Source: Lentibacillus persicus (GTDB lineage Bacteria; Bacillota; Bacilli; Bacillales; Amphibacillaceae). From it: a DNA stretch of 64,000 bases. Of the stretch, positions 7,981 to 15,311 are shown piece after piece. The number at the start of each line of letters is the position of its first letter. Position 1 is the first letter of the stretch. The notes under the pieces were generated by a model, which searched no databases, had not been told where the DNA came from, and worked only from the letters and a program-made list of their open reading frames with translations. The stretch spans positions 62,001 through 126,000 of the forward strand of contig NZ_FOMR01000001.1 of assembly GCF_900112705.1 (NCBI RefSeq), read 5' to 3'. A program made the position numbers and the translations under genes.

Positions 7981-8100
7981 CCGCATCTAAGAGTCAGTAA
8001 TCCGGGAGAAAACGGCGGCTAACTGACTCTAAATGCCCGATTCTGTTCAACTAACATTCAGTGAAGAAAACCCGCTTCACTGAATGAAGTTTCACTTTAC
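7980..8100 (+). repeat. Multi-hairpin repeat, copy D2 (hp1-hp2)
   Basis: The layout is hp1 (7990-7997 with 8023-8030), the linker TAAATGCCCGATTCTGTTC, then hp2 with perfect 12-bp arms CATTCAGTGAAG and CTTCACTGAATG (8055-8085) and the end box TTTCACTTTAC. hp3 is absent. The end box overlaps the 3' end of the minus-strand membrane-protein gene and includes its TGA. Confidence 0.82.
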
Positions 8101-9339
8101 CAAAACGCGGATAATTGATAAGACGTATAATAAAGACGTGAATGCAAGCAATCCCTGGAAAGTAAATACCATGATATTGATATAAAGCAAGCCGCTTATG
8201 CTTAACCCGGCTATACTGATAATGAACAGGGTGAAAAGCAGGACACTTAACTTCTCATTAATCATATCTCTTAAAGTCGGCACGTCTTCTTGACCGATCT
8301 TATTCGAATATTTATGCGTCCACCATAGAAATGGTACAATTTTATACAGGTAGCCAAGAATGCTGAAAATAATCCAGCCCATGACATATAAAAAGATCAG
8401 CCAGCCCCAAACGGCTACTTCCTCAATGCCATAAAAACTGAAAACCGCAGCAAGCATATGGACGCCAAGCCCGTTCATAATAGCGACCAGCGAGAATGTA
8501 AATGGTTTATCGAGGTTTTTCTTCAGCCGTTTAGCAAGTATTTCGCGAATATCCAGGACGAAAAAGAAGAAACCAGCGAGCATTATAAACCAGCCGATTG
8601 TTTCCACGAACGATGCTTTCAGCCAAAACGATCCAATTAATATAATTAGGCCAGCGGTATATGCGCCAAATGCCGGTTTTGCCCATTTCATCGAAAATCC
8701 ATGGGAAAGACTAAACATCGGGACCAGTTTATAGGAAAAACCAAAAATCAGCAGCGTGAACCAGCCCGAAACACCTAGTGCTATATGTGATGACAAGATT
8801 GTACCATGATTAGCTATGCTGCCATCGGCGAGATTCCATGCGAGCAGGAACCCGGCAACAATCGTCAGAAACAAACTTATAATGGCACCGAGTATAAATG
8901 CTGTCATCATATTCTTGTTTTTTTGCCTCGAAATGGTTAAGACCATCTGTATAATGAACATAACAATGCCGGCAATTGCGATTATTCCACCGTACATAGC
9001 GTATTCAGGGGCGATTCCTAATAATATGGAAAGCGCTGTAACACCAACGGCGGTGACGATAAATTGAATAAAGCCAAATGTTTGGTTCCAGGTGGGCGCA
9101 AGAAGGGCGACCGGGACAAGCTGATACATGGCGCCCATTGCAATCATGGCGGCATAGCCCACTATAAGAAAGTGAGCGCCCATCCAGATGTCCGGTATCC
9201 GAAACTGTCCCATAGCCATCACATCATTATTTAAGAAAAGGATGATTTGTGATATGACGAAGGCCACCAGAGCATAAAGGATAAACGACAGCGGCAGCTT
9301 AATATTCGTGCTCGATTGCATGCTTCCGCCAGTTATCAT
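8092..9339 (-). CDS. Polytopic heme-copper-oxidase/NnrS-like membrane protein
   Basis: About 415 residues with roughly twelve hydrophobic helices. Conserved-looking His residues lie at helix ends in AHFLIVGY, HIALGVSGW, SLSHGF, GVHMLAAV and WWTHKY, and YQLVPV/YKLVPM/YKIVPF recur three times. This resembles the orphan cytochrome-oxidase-subunit-I-like or NnrS-like proteins seen near DUF2249 genes; assignment to heme binding is inference. ATG 9339 lies 1 nt after the stop of the upstream DUF2249 gene, so it is the third gene of a Crp/Fnr-box operon. Its stop codon falls in repeat D2. NnrS proteins are linked to nitric oxide tolerance. Confidence 0.6.
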   Translation of the reverse strand: MITGGSMQSSTNIKLPLSFILYALVAFVISQIILFLNNDVMAMGQFRIPDIWMGAHFLIVGYAAMIAMGAMYQLVPVALLAPTWNQTFGFIQFIVTAVGVTALSILLGIAPEYAMYGGIIAIAGIVMFIIQMVLTISRQKNKNMMTAFILGAIISLFLTIVAGFLLAWNLADGSIANHGTILSSHIALGVSGWFTLLIFGFSYKLVPMFSLSHGFSMKWAKPAFGAYTAGLIILIGSFWLKASFVETIGWFIMLAGFFFFVLDIREILAKRLKKNLDKPFTFSLVAIMNGLGVHMLAAVFSFYGIEEVAVWGWLIFLYVMGWIIFSILGYLYKIVPFLWWTHKYSNKIGQEDVPTLRDMINEKLSVLLFTLFIISIAGLSISGLLYINIMVFTFQGLLAFTSLLYVLSIIRVLVK

Positions 9340-9340
9340 G

Positions 9341-9556
9341 TTAATCACCAGATTTCGTTATTGTAATTTTGAAGCTGCTATCTTCTTGCGCTTCGGTTTC
9401 ATGCGCATATCCAAGATCATCGAGTTCTTCATATAAAAACAACGGGCGGCGGTCATTAATAATTGACAGCGAGTCGCCGTCGTTTAGCTTATCCAACGCT
9501 TTTAAAGTGCGCATCATCGGCTGTGGCGGTTCAAGACCGCGATTATCAATTATCAT
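9341..9556 (-). CDS. DUF2249/TusA-like small protein
   Basis: A 71-residue protein with a TusA/SirA-like core: LDNRGLEPPQPMMRTL is recognisable as the TusA pattern LDxRGLxCPxPxxxT, but the sulfur-carrier Cys is replaced by Pro, so persulfide relay by that residue is not possible. It continues with a DUF2249-like second half (RRPLFLYEELDDLGY). It overlaps the upstream DUF2249 gene by 4 nt (ATGA) and abuts the membrane-protein gene. The function is unknown; the family clusters with nitrogen-oxide and respiratory genes. Confidence 0.72.
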   Translation of the reverse strand: MIIDNRGLEPPQPMMRTLKALDKLNDGDSLSIINDRRPLFLYEELDDLGYAHETEAQEDSSFKITITKSGD

Positions 9557-9804
9557 TTTTCATCACCTTCTTCCTTCGTGTAGATAACTTTCCAATGTTT
9601 CTTCTCAATTTTCTCGGCTTCGTATGTAAAGCCGCGCCGTTTCAATATTTTATGCAATGGAAGCGGATTGAATGGTGCATGCAGGAGAAATGATTCCCCG
9701 TCTTTTAAACCCTTGACGGTCCCCATGATTTTATCGAAAGGTTCTTTTTTCATAGCCAAATCTTCACGAACGTCCAGCTCAACCAAATTTTCCGGCTGCT
9801 GCAT
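9553..9804 (-). CDS. DUF2249 domain protein
   Basis: An 83-residue DUF2249 protein, with the family pattern ELDVRED at the N-terminus and LLHAPFNPLPLHKILKRRGF in the middle. There is no cysteine in the protein. ATG 9804 has a GAGGTG site. It is the first gene of the operon 9804-to-8092, whose promoter carries a Crp/Fnr box at 9867-9882 placed for class II activation. The biochemical role of DUF2249 is not established. Confidence 0.82.
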   Translation of the reverse strand: MQQPENLVELDVREDLAMKKEPFDKIMGTVKGLKDGESFLLHAPFNPLPLHKILKRRGFTYEAEKIEKKHWKVIYTKEEGDEK

Positions 9805-9839
9805 GTCATCACCTCGTTTTAAATTGTGAATCTAACTTT

Positions 9840-9882
9840 ATGATAATAATTTTCAATTTGGAAAGTAGTGACGTGTGTCACA
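9840..9882 (-). promoter_or_regulatory. Promoter with Crp/Fnr-type box
   Basis: On the minus strand the box reads TGTGA-N6-TCACT (9882-9867; plus strand AGTGA-N6-TCACA). A -10 hexamer TATCAT (9845-9840) puts the start near 9833, so the box centre is 41.5 bp upstream, the classical class II activator position. It drives the DUF2249-DUF2249-membrane protein operon. Confidence 0.7.
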
Positions 9883-9922
9883 TTTTTCAACGCATCACGG
9901 TTTTTCGCGTTCAAAAAAATAT

Positions 9923-9965
9923 TAAAAAAACCGTCGCGTTTTCTCATAGGAAAATGCGGCGGTTC
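9923..9965 (-). terminator. Terminator of the Crp/Fnr gene
   Basis: On the minus strand the arms AACCGCCGCATTTTCC and GAAAACGCGACGGTT pair around a short loop and are followed by seven T. Confidence 0.85.
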
Positions 9966-9993
9966 AGGTTAAAGGTCTGGCTGAATCATTTTG

Positions 9994-10686
9994 TCAAAAT
10001 AATTCCTCTTCCAGTGCATCAATATCCAACATAATGGCACCGGACTTATCAGTTGTAAGTAGATGCTGTTTTTTCAATTGTGTAAGCGTCCGGCTCACTG
10101 TTTCGCGGCTTGAGCCTATCATATTGGCAAGTTCACGGTTGGTGAAATTGGTGCTTAATTTCGTCATGCCATCGCTTGTTTCTTTGCCGTATCCTTTGGA
10201 AAGGCGGATCAGCAGCATAATAATTTGTTCATACGTGTTATGCAGCAGTTTTTCTTCGAGACGTGCCTGCAAATCAACAATGATATCACCGAGTACACGA
10301 AAGAGTTTTACACAAATTTCCGGATGGTTAACGAGGAAGCTTTCAAAAGATGAAATCGGGATATAAATTAACGTCGCATCTTCAATAACTTCAGCATGAG
10401 CCGGATAATCGTCCTGCCTGAAAAAACCCTGGTGCGGAAACATATCACCGGTCTGGAGGACGTTTACAATCTGTTCTTTTCCGTGAAAATCGGTTTTATA
10501 TATTTTCACTTTTCCCTGGTGTATAAAGTAAACATTCGTTAATGGGTCGCCTTGCATAAATATATGAGTGCGATGTCGATACGTACGATTTTTGGCTAAA
10601 TCGACAATCGGCTCTATTTCGGAGTCAGTCAATCCTTTAAATAAAGGAAACTTCTGGAGCAGGTCTTTCACTGCTTCTGATTTCAT
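9994..10686 (-). CDS. Crp/Fnr family transcription regulator
   Basis: A 230-residue regulator with an N-terminal cyclic-nucleotide-binding-type beta barrel (residues about 20-130), a long dimer helix, and a winged helix-turn-helix with recognition segment GSSRETVSRTL near residue 185. The E-SR pattern predicts a TGTGA-type half site. Only one Cys is present (NHPEICVKLF), so neither the N-terminal nor the Bacillus C-terminal 4Fe-4S ligand set of Fnr exists; the input may be heme-NO, redox or another ligand. ATG 10686 follows a GGGGGGAC site. Three boxes of the expected type occur at neighbouring promoters (9867, 10821, 11407), which suggests this protein controls the surrounding cluster. Confidence 0.88.
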   Translation of the reverse strand: MKSEAVKDLLQKFPLFKGLTDSEIEPIVDLAKNRTYRHRTHIFMQGDPLTNVYFIHQGKVKIYKTDFHGKEQIVNVLQTGDMFPHQGFFRQDDYPAHAEVIEDATLIYIPISSFESFLVNHPEICVKLFRVLGDIIVDLQARLEEKLLHNTYEQIIMLLIRLSKGYGKETSDGMTKLSTNFTNRELANMIGSSRETVSRTLTQLKKQHLLTTDKSGAIMLDIDALEEELF

Positions 10687-10820
10687 AAGGCCAGTCCCCC
10701 CCTTAAAATCTTGCATATCCAGAATGCCATAGTATACCTATTCTACCATACCATAAATTGCTATTCCTTCAATTTGTATAAACTCTGTAAGTGTGGGCGT
10801 GATGAATATCATACGCATAT

Positions 10821-10863
10821 GGTGCGTCGGGTCACATCTGATGATGCGATCATCCACTATGAT
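10821..10863 (+). promoter_or_regulatory. Promoter with degenerate Crp/Fnr box
   Basis: The right half TCACA (10832-10836) is perfect and the left half GGTGC is degenerate, with 6 bp between. The -10 hexamer TATGAT (10858-10863) puts the start near 10870 and the box centre about 41.5 bp upstream, matching the spacing at the other two promoters in the cluster. Confidence 0.5.
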
Positions 10864-10909
10864 GAAGCTATGAACAAGAAAAAGACCAATATTTATGGAG
10901 GGATTTAAT

Positions 10910-11149
10910 ATGAATGATACACAGTTTACTGTACAAATACATGCACCTGCAATCGACCCGCGTCACAGACACCCGAAAATATTTGAAACGTTTGACGGCT
11001 TGAATTCCGGGGAGTTTATGGAGCTATCCAATGATCATGATCCTAAACCGCTTCATTATCAATTTATGATCGAAAGAGAAGGGACGTTTTTATGGGAGTA
11101 CCTTGAAGAGGGCCCGGCAATGTGGCGGGTGGCGATTGGGAAAAAATGA
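10910..11149 (+). CDS. DUF2249 domain protein
   Basis: A 79-residue DUF2249 protein with the family hallmark NDHDPKPLHYQF in the middle and a C-terminal MWRVAIGKK strand. It has no cysteine but is rich in His (HAPAIDPRHRHP near the N-terminus), which could bind metal. ATG 10910 has a perfect GGAGGG site; the upstream in-frame ATG at 10895 overlaps that site and is rejected. It is transcribed divergently from the Crp/Fnr gene. It is the third DUF2249-type protein within 1.8 kb. Confidence 0.85.
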   Translation: MNDTQFTVQIHAPAIDPRHRHPKIFETFDGLNSGEFMELSNDHDPKPLHYQFMIEREGTFLWEYLEEGPAMWRVAIGKK

Positions 11150-11217
11150 AATGGCAGGCGGCATGCTGTTTTGTTGATTACAGAAGGTAGACCGCTATTC
11201 CATTAGCGGGGATCACG

Positions 11218-11370
11218 CGAAATTCAGCTGGACCAACCGAAATGAGGGTGGAACTAACCGAAATCGGGACGGGACTACTCGAAATTGGACGATGACCAAC
11301 CGAATTCCGGCTGACATCACGCGAAATCCGGTCCGTGCCACGCGAATTGATAGAATATCACGCGAATTGG
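11218..11370. repeat. Degenerate 21-nt tandem array (8 units)
   Basis: The core CGAA(A/T)T starts at 11218, 11238, 11259, 11280, 11301, 11322, 11343 and 11363, a spacing of 20-21 nt in every case. Most units carry a preceding ACC or ACG and a following G-rich half (GGxxGGxx). Units differ from each other, so this is not a recent duplication. It occupies the gap between the DUF2249 gene and the radical SAM promoter. Confidence 0.8.
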
Positions 11371-11406
11371 CGGTACTTTTGTCTATTTTATGACAGATCA
11401 ACATTA

Positions 11407-11450
11407 AGTGAAAGAAATCACATCTCGTCCTGCCCCTGAACGGCTATAGT
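11407..11450 (+). promoter_or_regulatory. Crp/Fnr-box promoter of the radical SAM gene
   Basis: AGTGA-N6-TCACA (11407-11422) lies upstream of a -10 hexamer TATAGT (11445-11450). The predicted start near 11457 puts the box centre about 42 bp upstream. The box is essentially identical to that at 9867-9882. Confidence 0.7.
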
Positions 11451-11480
11451 GAAGGCAGTACTTATTTCAGGAGGGGTAAT

Positions 11481-12626
11481 ATGTTTCCAAGGGACTACAA
11501 TGAAAATCCGTTCATCGTTATTTGGGAGCTGACACGTGCATGTGAACTGAAGTGTCTGCATTGCCGGGCAGAAGCGCAGTATCACCGGCACCCATTGGAA
11601 TTAAATTTTGAAGAAGGAAAAAAACTGATTGATGATATATATGAAATGGCTAATCCAATGCTTGTTTTTACAGGCGGCGACCCATTAATGCGTCCGGATG
11701 TGTTTGATATTGCCGAATATGCGGTGCAAAAAGGGGTGCGTGTCTCGATGACGCCATCTGCCACACCGAATGTTACGAAAGAAGCGATGGAAAAAGCGAA
11801 AGATGTCGGGCTTTCACGGTGGGCTTTTTCAATCGATGGACACTGTGCCGAAGTTCATGACCACTTTCGCGGGACGTCAGGGTCATTTAATTTAACGATG
11901 AACGCGATCAACTATCTGCATGAATTGGAAATGCCCCTGCAAATTAACACCGTTATATCCCGGTATAACGTGGATTATCTTGAGGAAATGGCTCAAATGG
12001 TGGAGGATTTAGAGTGTGTTCTTTGGAGTGTCTTCTTCCTGGTGCCGACAGGGCGGGGGAAAGAAAGTGACATGATTTCACCTGCAGAACACGAACGGGT
12101 CCTGCGCTGGCTGTATAAGCTTTCAAAACGTGTGCCATTTGATATAAAAACAACAGCTGCACAGCACTACCGGCGTGTGGTCATCCAAGGCAAAATCCGT
12201 GAAAATAAAAGCGCCGATGACACGATTCGTTATGAAGATGCCTTGATGAACGGCAAAACAGGCCAGATCGACGGTCTTGGGCGGGCACCGAAAGGCGTGA
12301 ATGACGGCAATGGGTTTGTATTTATTTCACATACGGGAGACGTTTACCCGAGTGGTCTTTTGCCGGTTAAAGCCGGGAATGTCCGTCAAACACCGCTTCC
12401 GACGATCTATCGTGAATCGGAAGTTTTCCGGAATCTCAGAGATCCGGATAAATATAAAGGTAAATGTGGCGTGTGTGAATTCCGGCACGTCTGCGGCGGT
12501 TCGAGATCACGTGCATATAACGTGACGGGCGATTATATGGAAAGTGAACCGTACTGTGTATATGTGCCGAAAGCTTGGCGCGAGGAACATAGACGTCAGA
12601 CACGTGAAAAAGCTTCTAACCAATAA
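11481..12626 (+). CDS. Radical SAM/SPASM domain protein (TIGR04053-like)
   Basis: A 381-residue enzyme. The 4Fe-4S/S-adenosylmethionine site is CELKCLHC (C-x3-C-x2-C) near residues 16-23, followed by the GGDPL glycine motif near 68 and a C-terminal SPASM domain with CGVCEFRHVCGG near 335-346 plus a later Cys, expected to hold auxiliary clusters. The architecture is that of the NirJ/AhbD relatives found in heme-modifying pathways and of the TIGR04053 group. The Crp/Fnr-box promoter and neighbouring DUF2249 and DUF59 genes point to a role in low-oxygen or nitrogen-oxide metabolism; the substrate is unknown. The last codons lie inside the terminator palindrome. Confidence 0.85.
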   Translation: MFPRDYNENPFIVIWELTRACELKCLHCRAEAQYHRHPLELNFEEGKKLIDDIYEMANPMLVFTGGDPLMRPDVFDIAEYAVQKGVRVSMTPSATPNVTKEAMEKAKDVGLSRWAFSIDGHCAEVHDHFRGTSGSFNLTMNAINYLHELEMPLQINTVISRYNVDYLEEMAQMVEDLECVLWSVFFLVPTGRGKESDMISPAEHERVLRWLYKLSKRVPFDIKTTAAQHYRRVVIQGKIRENKSADDTIRYEDALMNGKTGQIDGLGRAPKGVNDGNGFVFISHTGDVYPSGLLPVKAGNVRQTPLPTIYRESEVFRNLRDPDKYKGKCGVCEFRHVCGGSRSRAYNVTGDYMESEPYCVYVPKAWREEHRRQTREKASNQ

Positions 12627-12646
12627 TTGGTTAGAAGCTTTTTCAC
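12604..12646. terminator. Perfect palindromic bidirectional terminator
   Basis: A perfect inverted repeat with arms of about 20 bp (core AAGCTTCTAACCA ... TGGTTAGAAGCTT) that overlaps the radical SAM stop codon and has T-runs on both sides. It also serves the convergent YrhK-like gene. Confidence 0.92.
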
Positions 12647-12909
12647 GACCTATTTCTCCTAGTGAAATAAATTGCGTGGAAAATTTTGAGAATCGGTCGG
12701 GCGAGTAGTTGGGCACTGCCGATAATAAATAAAACAGCTCCAGCGGTTTTCAATGGCTCAAAAAGAAAAAACACACTGCCCACCAAGAAAAAAATCCCTA
12801 ATACAATGTCATTTGATAATGCAATAAAACGATATTTTTTATTAAAGGAGAATTCGAATGTGCCGACTTGAACATCCAAATAATTTTTTTCATCGTTAAT
12901 TGAGGCCAT
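12643..12909 (-). CDS. YrhK-like small membrane protein
   Basis: An 88-residue protein with a soluble N-terminal third and two hydrophobic helices (IVLGIFFLVGSVFFLF near 38 and AVLFIIGSAQLLARP near 60), matching the YrhK-like domain family. ATG 12909 has GTGGAGGG 8 bases upstream; the frame is open to 12960 without signals. The function of the family is unknown. Confidence 0.65.
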   Translation of the reverse strand: MASINDEKNYLDVQVGTFEFSFNKKYRFIALSNDIVLGIFFLVGSVFFLFEPLKTAGAVLFIIGSAQLLARPILKIFHAIYFTRRNRS

Positions 12910-13039
12910 TATAAATCCCTCCACGGATAAACTACCCCGTGGAGGAACATTGTAAACCATAAGATATATGCATACTTTTTCGTAAATCTTAGGTCTGCTG
13001 ATGTGAAAAGTGTCTGTTATTTATACGTGTTGCTGCAAT

Positions 13040-13864
13040 CTATAAAAACAGAATCACGAGCAGGCCGACAGCAAAACAGTAATATGCAAAATATTTCAGG
13101 TTGCCGCGGGCCATAATGTTCATGAACCAGCGCAATGAGTAATAGGTGGCAACAATTGAAGCCGCAAATGCGAGGATTGCAGGAATCGCCACAACACTTA
13201 AATTACTGTCACCACTAATCAAATCACCCGCTGATAGGACGGATATCCCAAGACTGACAGGGATATACAACAGAAATGAAAATCTCAGTGCCGTTTCCGT
13301 CTTCATGCCCACCAGCATTGCTGCAACAATAGTGGCACCGGAACGGCTGATGCCCGGGACAAGAGCAACTGACTGGGCAAAACCGACGATAATCGCATCC
13401 TTAATTGTTATGCCGCCGTCATTTTTGCGTCCTCTCAGGTTTCGGATAATCCATAACGCAGCTCCAGTTATTAAAAGCGTGAATCCAACAACTGCAACAC
13501 CGCTAAGCTGACTTTCAATATAGTCTTCAAACAACAAGCCGATAATACCGGTTGGAATCGTTGCAATAACGAGAAAAAGGATAAATTGAAAATCGCTTTT
13601 TGAGTCTTCCGCCCGGGTTGTGATGTAGCGGATTCCATTTTCGACCAACCGGTATATATCATGCCGGTAAATAATCAGAACGGCAAGGAGCGAGCCGAAA
13701 TTAACCATGATTTCAAATGAAAGACCGTCTATACTGACATTAAACAGTTCCCTTACAATAACCAGGTGGCCGCTTGATGAAATGGGTATTGGTTCTGTGA
13801 AGCCTTGGAGAAGACCAAGGACAATATATTTTATAAGCAGCCAAAATGCTTCGATTGTTTCCAT
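13040..13864 (-). CDS. uppP: Undecaprenyl-diphosphatase UppP/BacA
   Basis: A 274-residue polytopic membrane enzyme that dephosphorylates undecaprenyl diphosphate to recycle the lipid carrier of peptidoglycan synthesis; overproduction confers bacitracin tolerance. The two catalytic motifs are visible: [13 protein letters not shown] near residue 21 and PGISRSGAT near 158. About eight helices are predicted. ATG 13864 follows GGGAGGAC at the right distance; the 13-codon longer frame is rejected. It is transcribed alone, divergent from the next gene. Confidence 0.92.
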   Translation of the reverse strand: METIEAFWLLIKYIVLGLLQGFTEPIPISSSGHLVIVRELFNVSIDGLSFEIMVNFGSLLAVLIIYRHDIYRLVENGIRYITTRAEDSKSDFQFILFLVIATIPTGIIGLLFEDYIESQLSGVAVVGFTLLITGAALWIIRNLRGRKNDGGITIKDAIIVGFAQSVALVPGISRSGATIVAAMLVGMKTETALRFSFLLYIPVSLGISVLSAGDLISGDSNLSVVAIPAILAFAASIVATYYSLRWFMNIMARGNLKYFAYYCFAVGLLVILFL

Positions 13865-13957
13865 AAAATGTCCTCCCGGTGAGACCACATTCTCAACGTC
13901 CAAGTGTCACCAACCCAGTTGCTTATGAATAGGCTGATTGGTGAGGAGGTTGAAAAT

Positions 13958-14308
13958 ATGAACTATAATCATCAACATATGTATGACCTGTGTAAAAAGC
14001 ATATGCATTCTTATGTCCTTGCTGAAGTGAATGACGGTAGTCAAATCGACGGTATTATTACTGGACTCGATAATGAATACGTCTATATGGCTGTGCCAAT
14101 TGAGCCCGAAGAACAGATGCAGATGTCTGAGAACCATCATCATTGGGGTCACCGTCAGTTCGGATTTGGCTACGGCTATCCAGGCTACGGTGGTTACGGT
14201 GGCTATGGCGGCTACCCGGGTTATGGCCGTCCGAGAAGAAGACGGTTTAACCGGATTATTCTGCCATTGGCGGCATTAACCGCATTAAGCGTTCTTCCGT
14301 GGTATTAG
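13958..14308 (+). CDS. Gly/Tyr-rich protein with Sm-like N-terminus
   Basis: I do not recognise a named family. The 116-residue protein has an N-terminal small beta-strand domain (MHSYVLAEVNDGSQIDGII, then EYVYMAVP) of the kind seen in Sm-like or spore-associated small proteins. It continues with a His-rich stretch (SENHHHWGHRQ), a low-complexity Gly/Tyr/Pro segment (GYGGYGGYGGYPGYGRP), an Arg cluster and a hydrophobic C-terminus. ATG 13958 has GAGGAGG upstream. The composition suggests a surface or coat-associated protein, which is inference. Confidence 0.7.
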   Translation: MNYNHQHMYDLCKKHMHSYVLAEVNDGSQIDGIITGLDNEYVYMAVPIEPEEQMQMSENHHHWGHRQFGFGYGYPGYGGYGGYGGYPGYGRPRRRRFNRIILPLAALTALSVLPWY

Positions 14309-14349
14309 TCTTTCGTTAACGAATCAATGCAAGAAGCTTCGTAAAACAC

Positions 14350-14386
14350 AAAACCCTTGCCATTATTACCTTGAAGGCAAGGGTTT
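14350..14386. terminator. Hairpin between convergent genes
   Basis: The perfect 11-bp arms AAACCCTTGCC and GGCAAGGGTTT surround a 14-nt loop. It is a probable bidirectional terminator, though the T-runs are short. Confidence 0.65.
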
Positions 14387-14431
14387 AATCATATAACTTG
14401 ATTCATTTTGAATTGCTTTCCACGGTAAATG

Positions 14432-14611
14432 TTATTGTTCTTCCCCGTTTTTTAAGACGCCTTCGCCAAGTAGAAAAACAGCCAGTGACATCAGAATTGC
14501 CACAACGAACATACTTGTCACATCAAATGCATTGCCTGCCATGCTTGTTAATACATATGAAATAACAGCACTAATCAGGATTGCCCAGAAAAATGTCCAA
14601 AAGAATCGCAT
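14432..14611 (-). CDS. yjzD: DUF2929 family small membrane protein (YjzD-like)
   Basis: A 59-residue protein with two hydrophobic helices (FWTFFWAILISAVISYVL; MFVVAILMSLAVFLLG) joined by a short loop and a charged tail. ATG 14611 is preceded by GAGGTGG; the GTG four codons upstream overlaps the ribosome site. Composition and position next to yjaV and med match B. subtilis yjzD. The function is unknown. Confidence 0.65.
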   Translation of the reverse strand: MRFFWTFFWAILISAVISYVLTSMAGNAFDVTSMFVVAILMSLAVFLLGEGVLKNGEEQ

Positions 14612-14729
14612 CGTTAAGTCCACCTCGATTTGTAAAAAAGTCAGTTGTTTCTTATTTAAGCGTTAGTATATAAATAGTTTATCAAATCGATTTAAAAAAT
14701 AAAAGCATTTGTTTGAGGAGCTGAGCAAA

Positions 14730-15311
14730 ATGGGATATTATGTTGAAAATTGTTTTCACTGGATTGGCTTCCATATTGTAAATCATTTGCTTGAAGACGG
14801 TTTTTCTGTGGATGGGTTCAGTGAATTAGATACAGATAAAAAAGAAGCGTTGTCGATGTTTGTGGGACGCAATGAATTATTCAGGCTGCTTGGAACTGAT
14901 GAGTCAAAGAGCGAATACGATGCCGTTATACGTGTTAATAATGGTGTCGTTACAATGGAGACACAGCGGTCGGTAACCATTAACTTGCCGCTCGTATTCG
15001 GGGAGTGGGCCCCGATGAATTCTGAAGGTATTTATTATGAGGGAAAATTAATTCGATTTGATTCGCAGCAGTTTAAGCTTGAAGCTATTTATATAGAAGA
15101 ATTCCTGAAAAGTTTTTGGCATTGGATGAGTGTTTCTGAGACCCCCTCCATAATTAATGTCAGATCGTATAGCAATCGCCGGGCGGGGGGTGCAGACGAA
15201 GCGAATGCTGTTTATATCAGGAGAATCCGCCCGCTGGAGGAATATGTGGAATCAGTCAAAAAGCATTACCAAAAATATAAGAAACTTTACCCCGCATGTA
15301 ATGGACAGTAA
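14730..15311 (+). CDS. yjaV: YjaV-like conserved protein
   Basis: A 193-residue protein with a Rossmann-like beginning (VENCFHWIGFHIVNHLLEDGF resembles a degenerate nucleotide-binding beta-alpha unit without the GxxGxxG glycines). No catalytic motif is recognised. Position immediately upstream of med matches yjaV of B. subtilis. ATG 14730 is preceded by GAGGAG. The last residues and the TAA come from the multi-hairpin repeat that begins at about 15285, so the native C-terminus may have been replaced by repeat-encoded residues. Confidence 0.6.
   Translation: MGYYVENCFHWIGFHIVNHLLEDGFSVDGFSELDTDKKEALSMFVGRNELFRLLGTDESKSEYDAVIRVNNGVVTMETQRSVTINLPLVFGEWAPMNSEGIYYEGKLIRFDSQQFKLEAIYIEEFLKSFWHWMSVSETPSIINVRSYSNRRAGGADEANAVYIRRIRPLEEYVESVKKHYQKYKKLYPACNGQ

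Noticed and set aside
11213-11404. 21-nt array as a CRISPR or as the 63-codon minus-strand frame running through it
   Set aside because: Units are degenerate and contiguous, with no constant repeat plus unique spacer pattern, and no cas genes are near. The frame is a by-product of the 21-nt (seven-codon) period and lacks a ribosome site.
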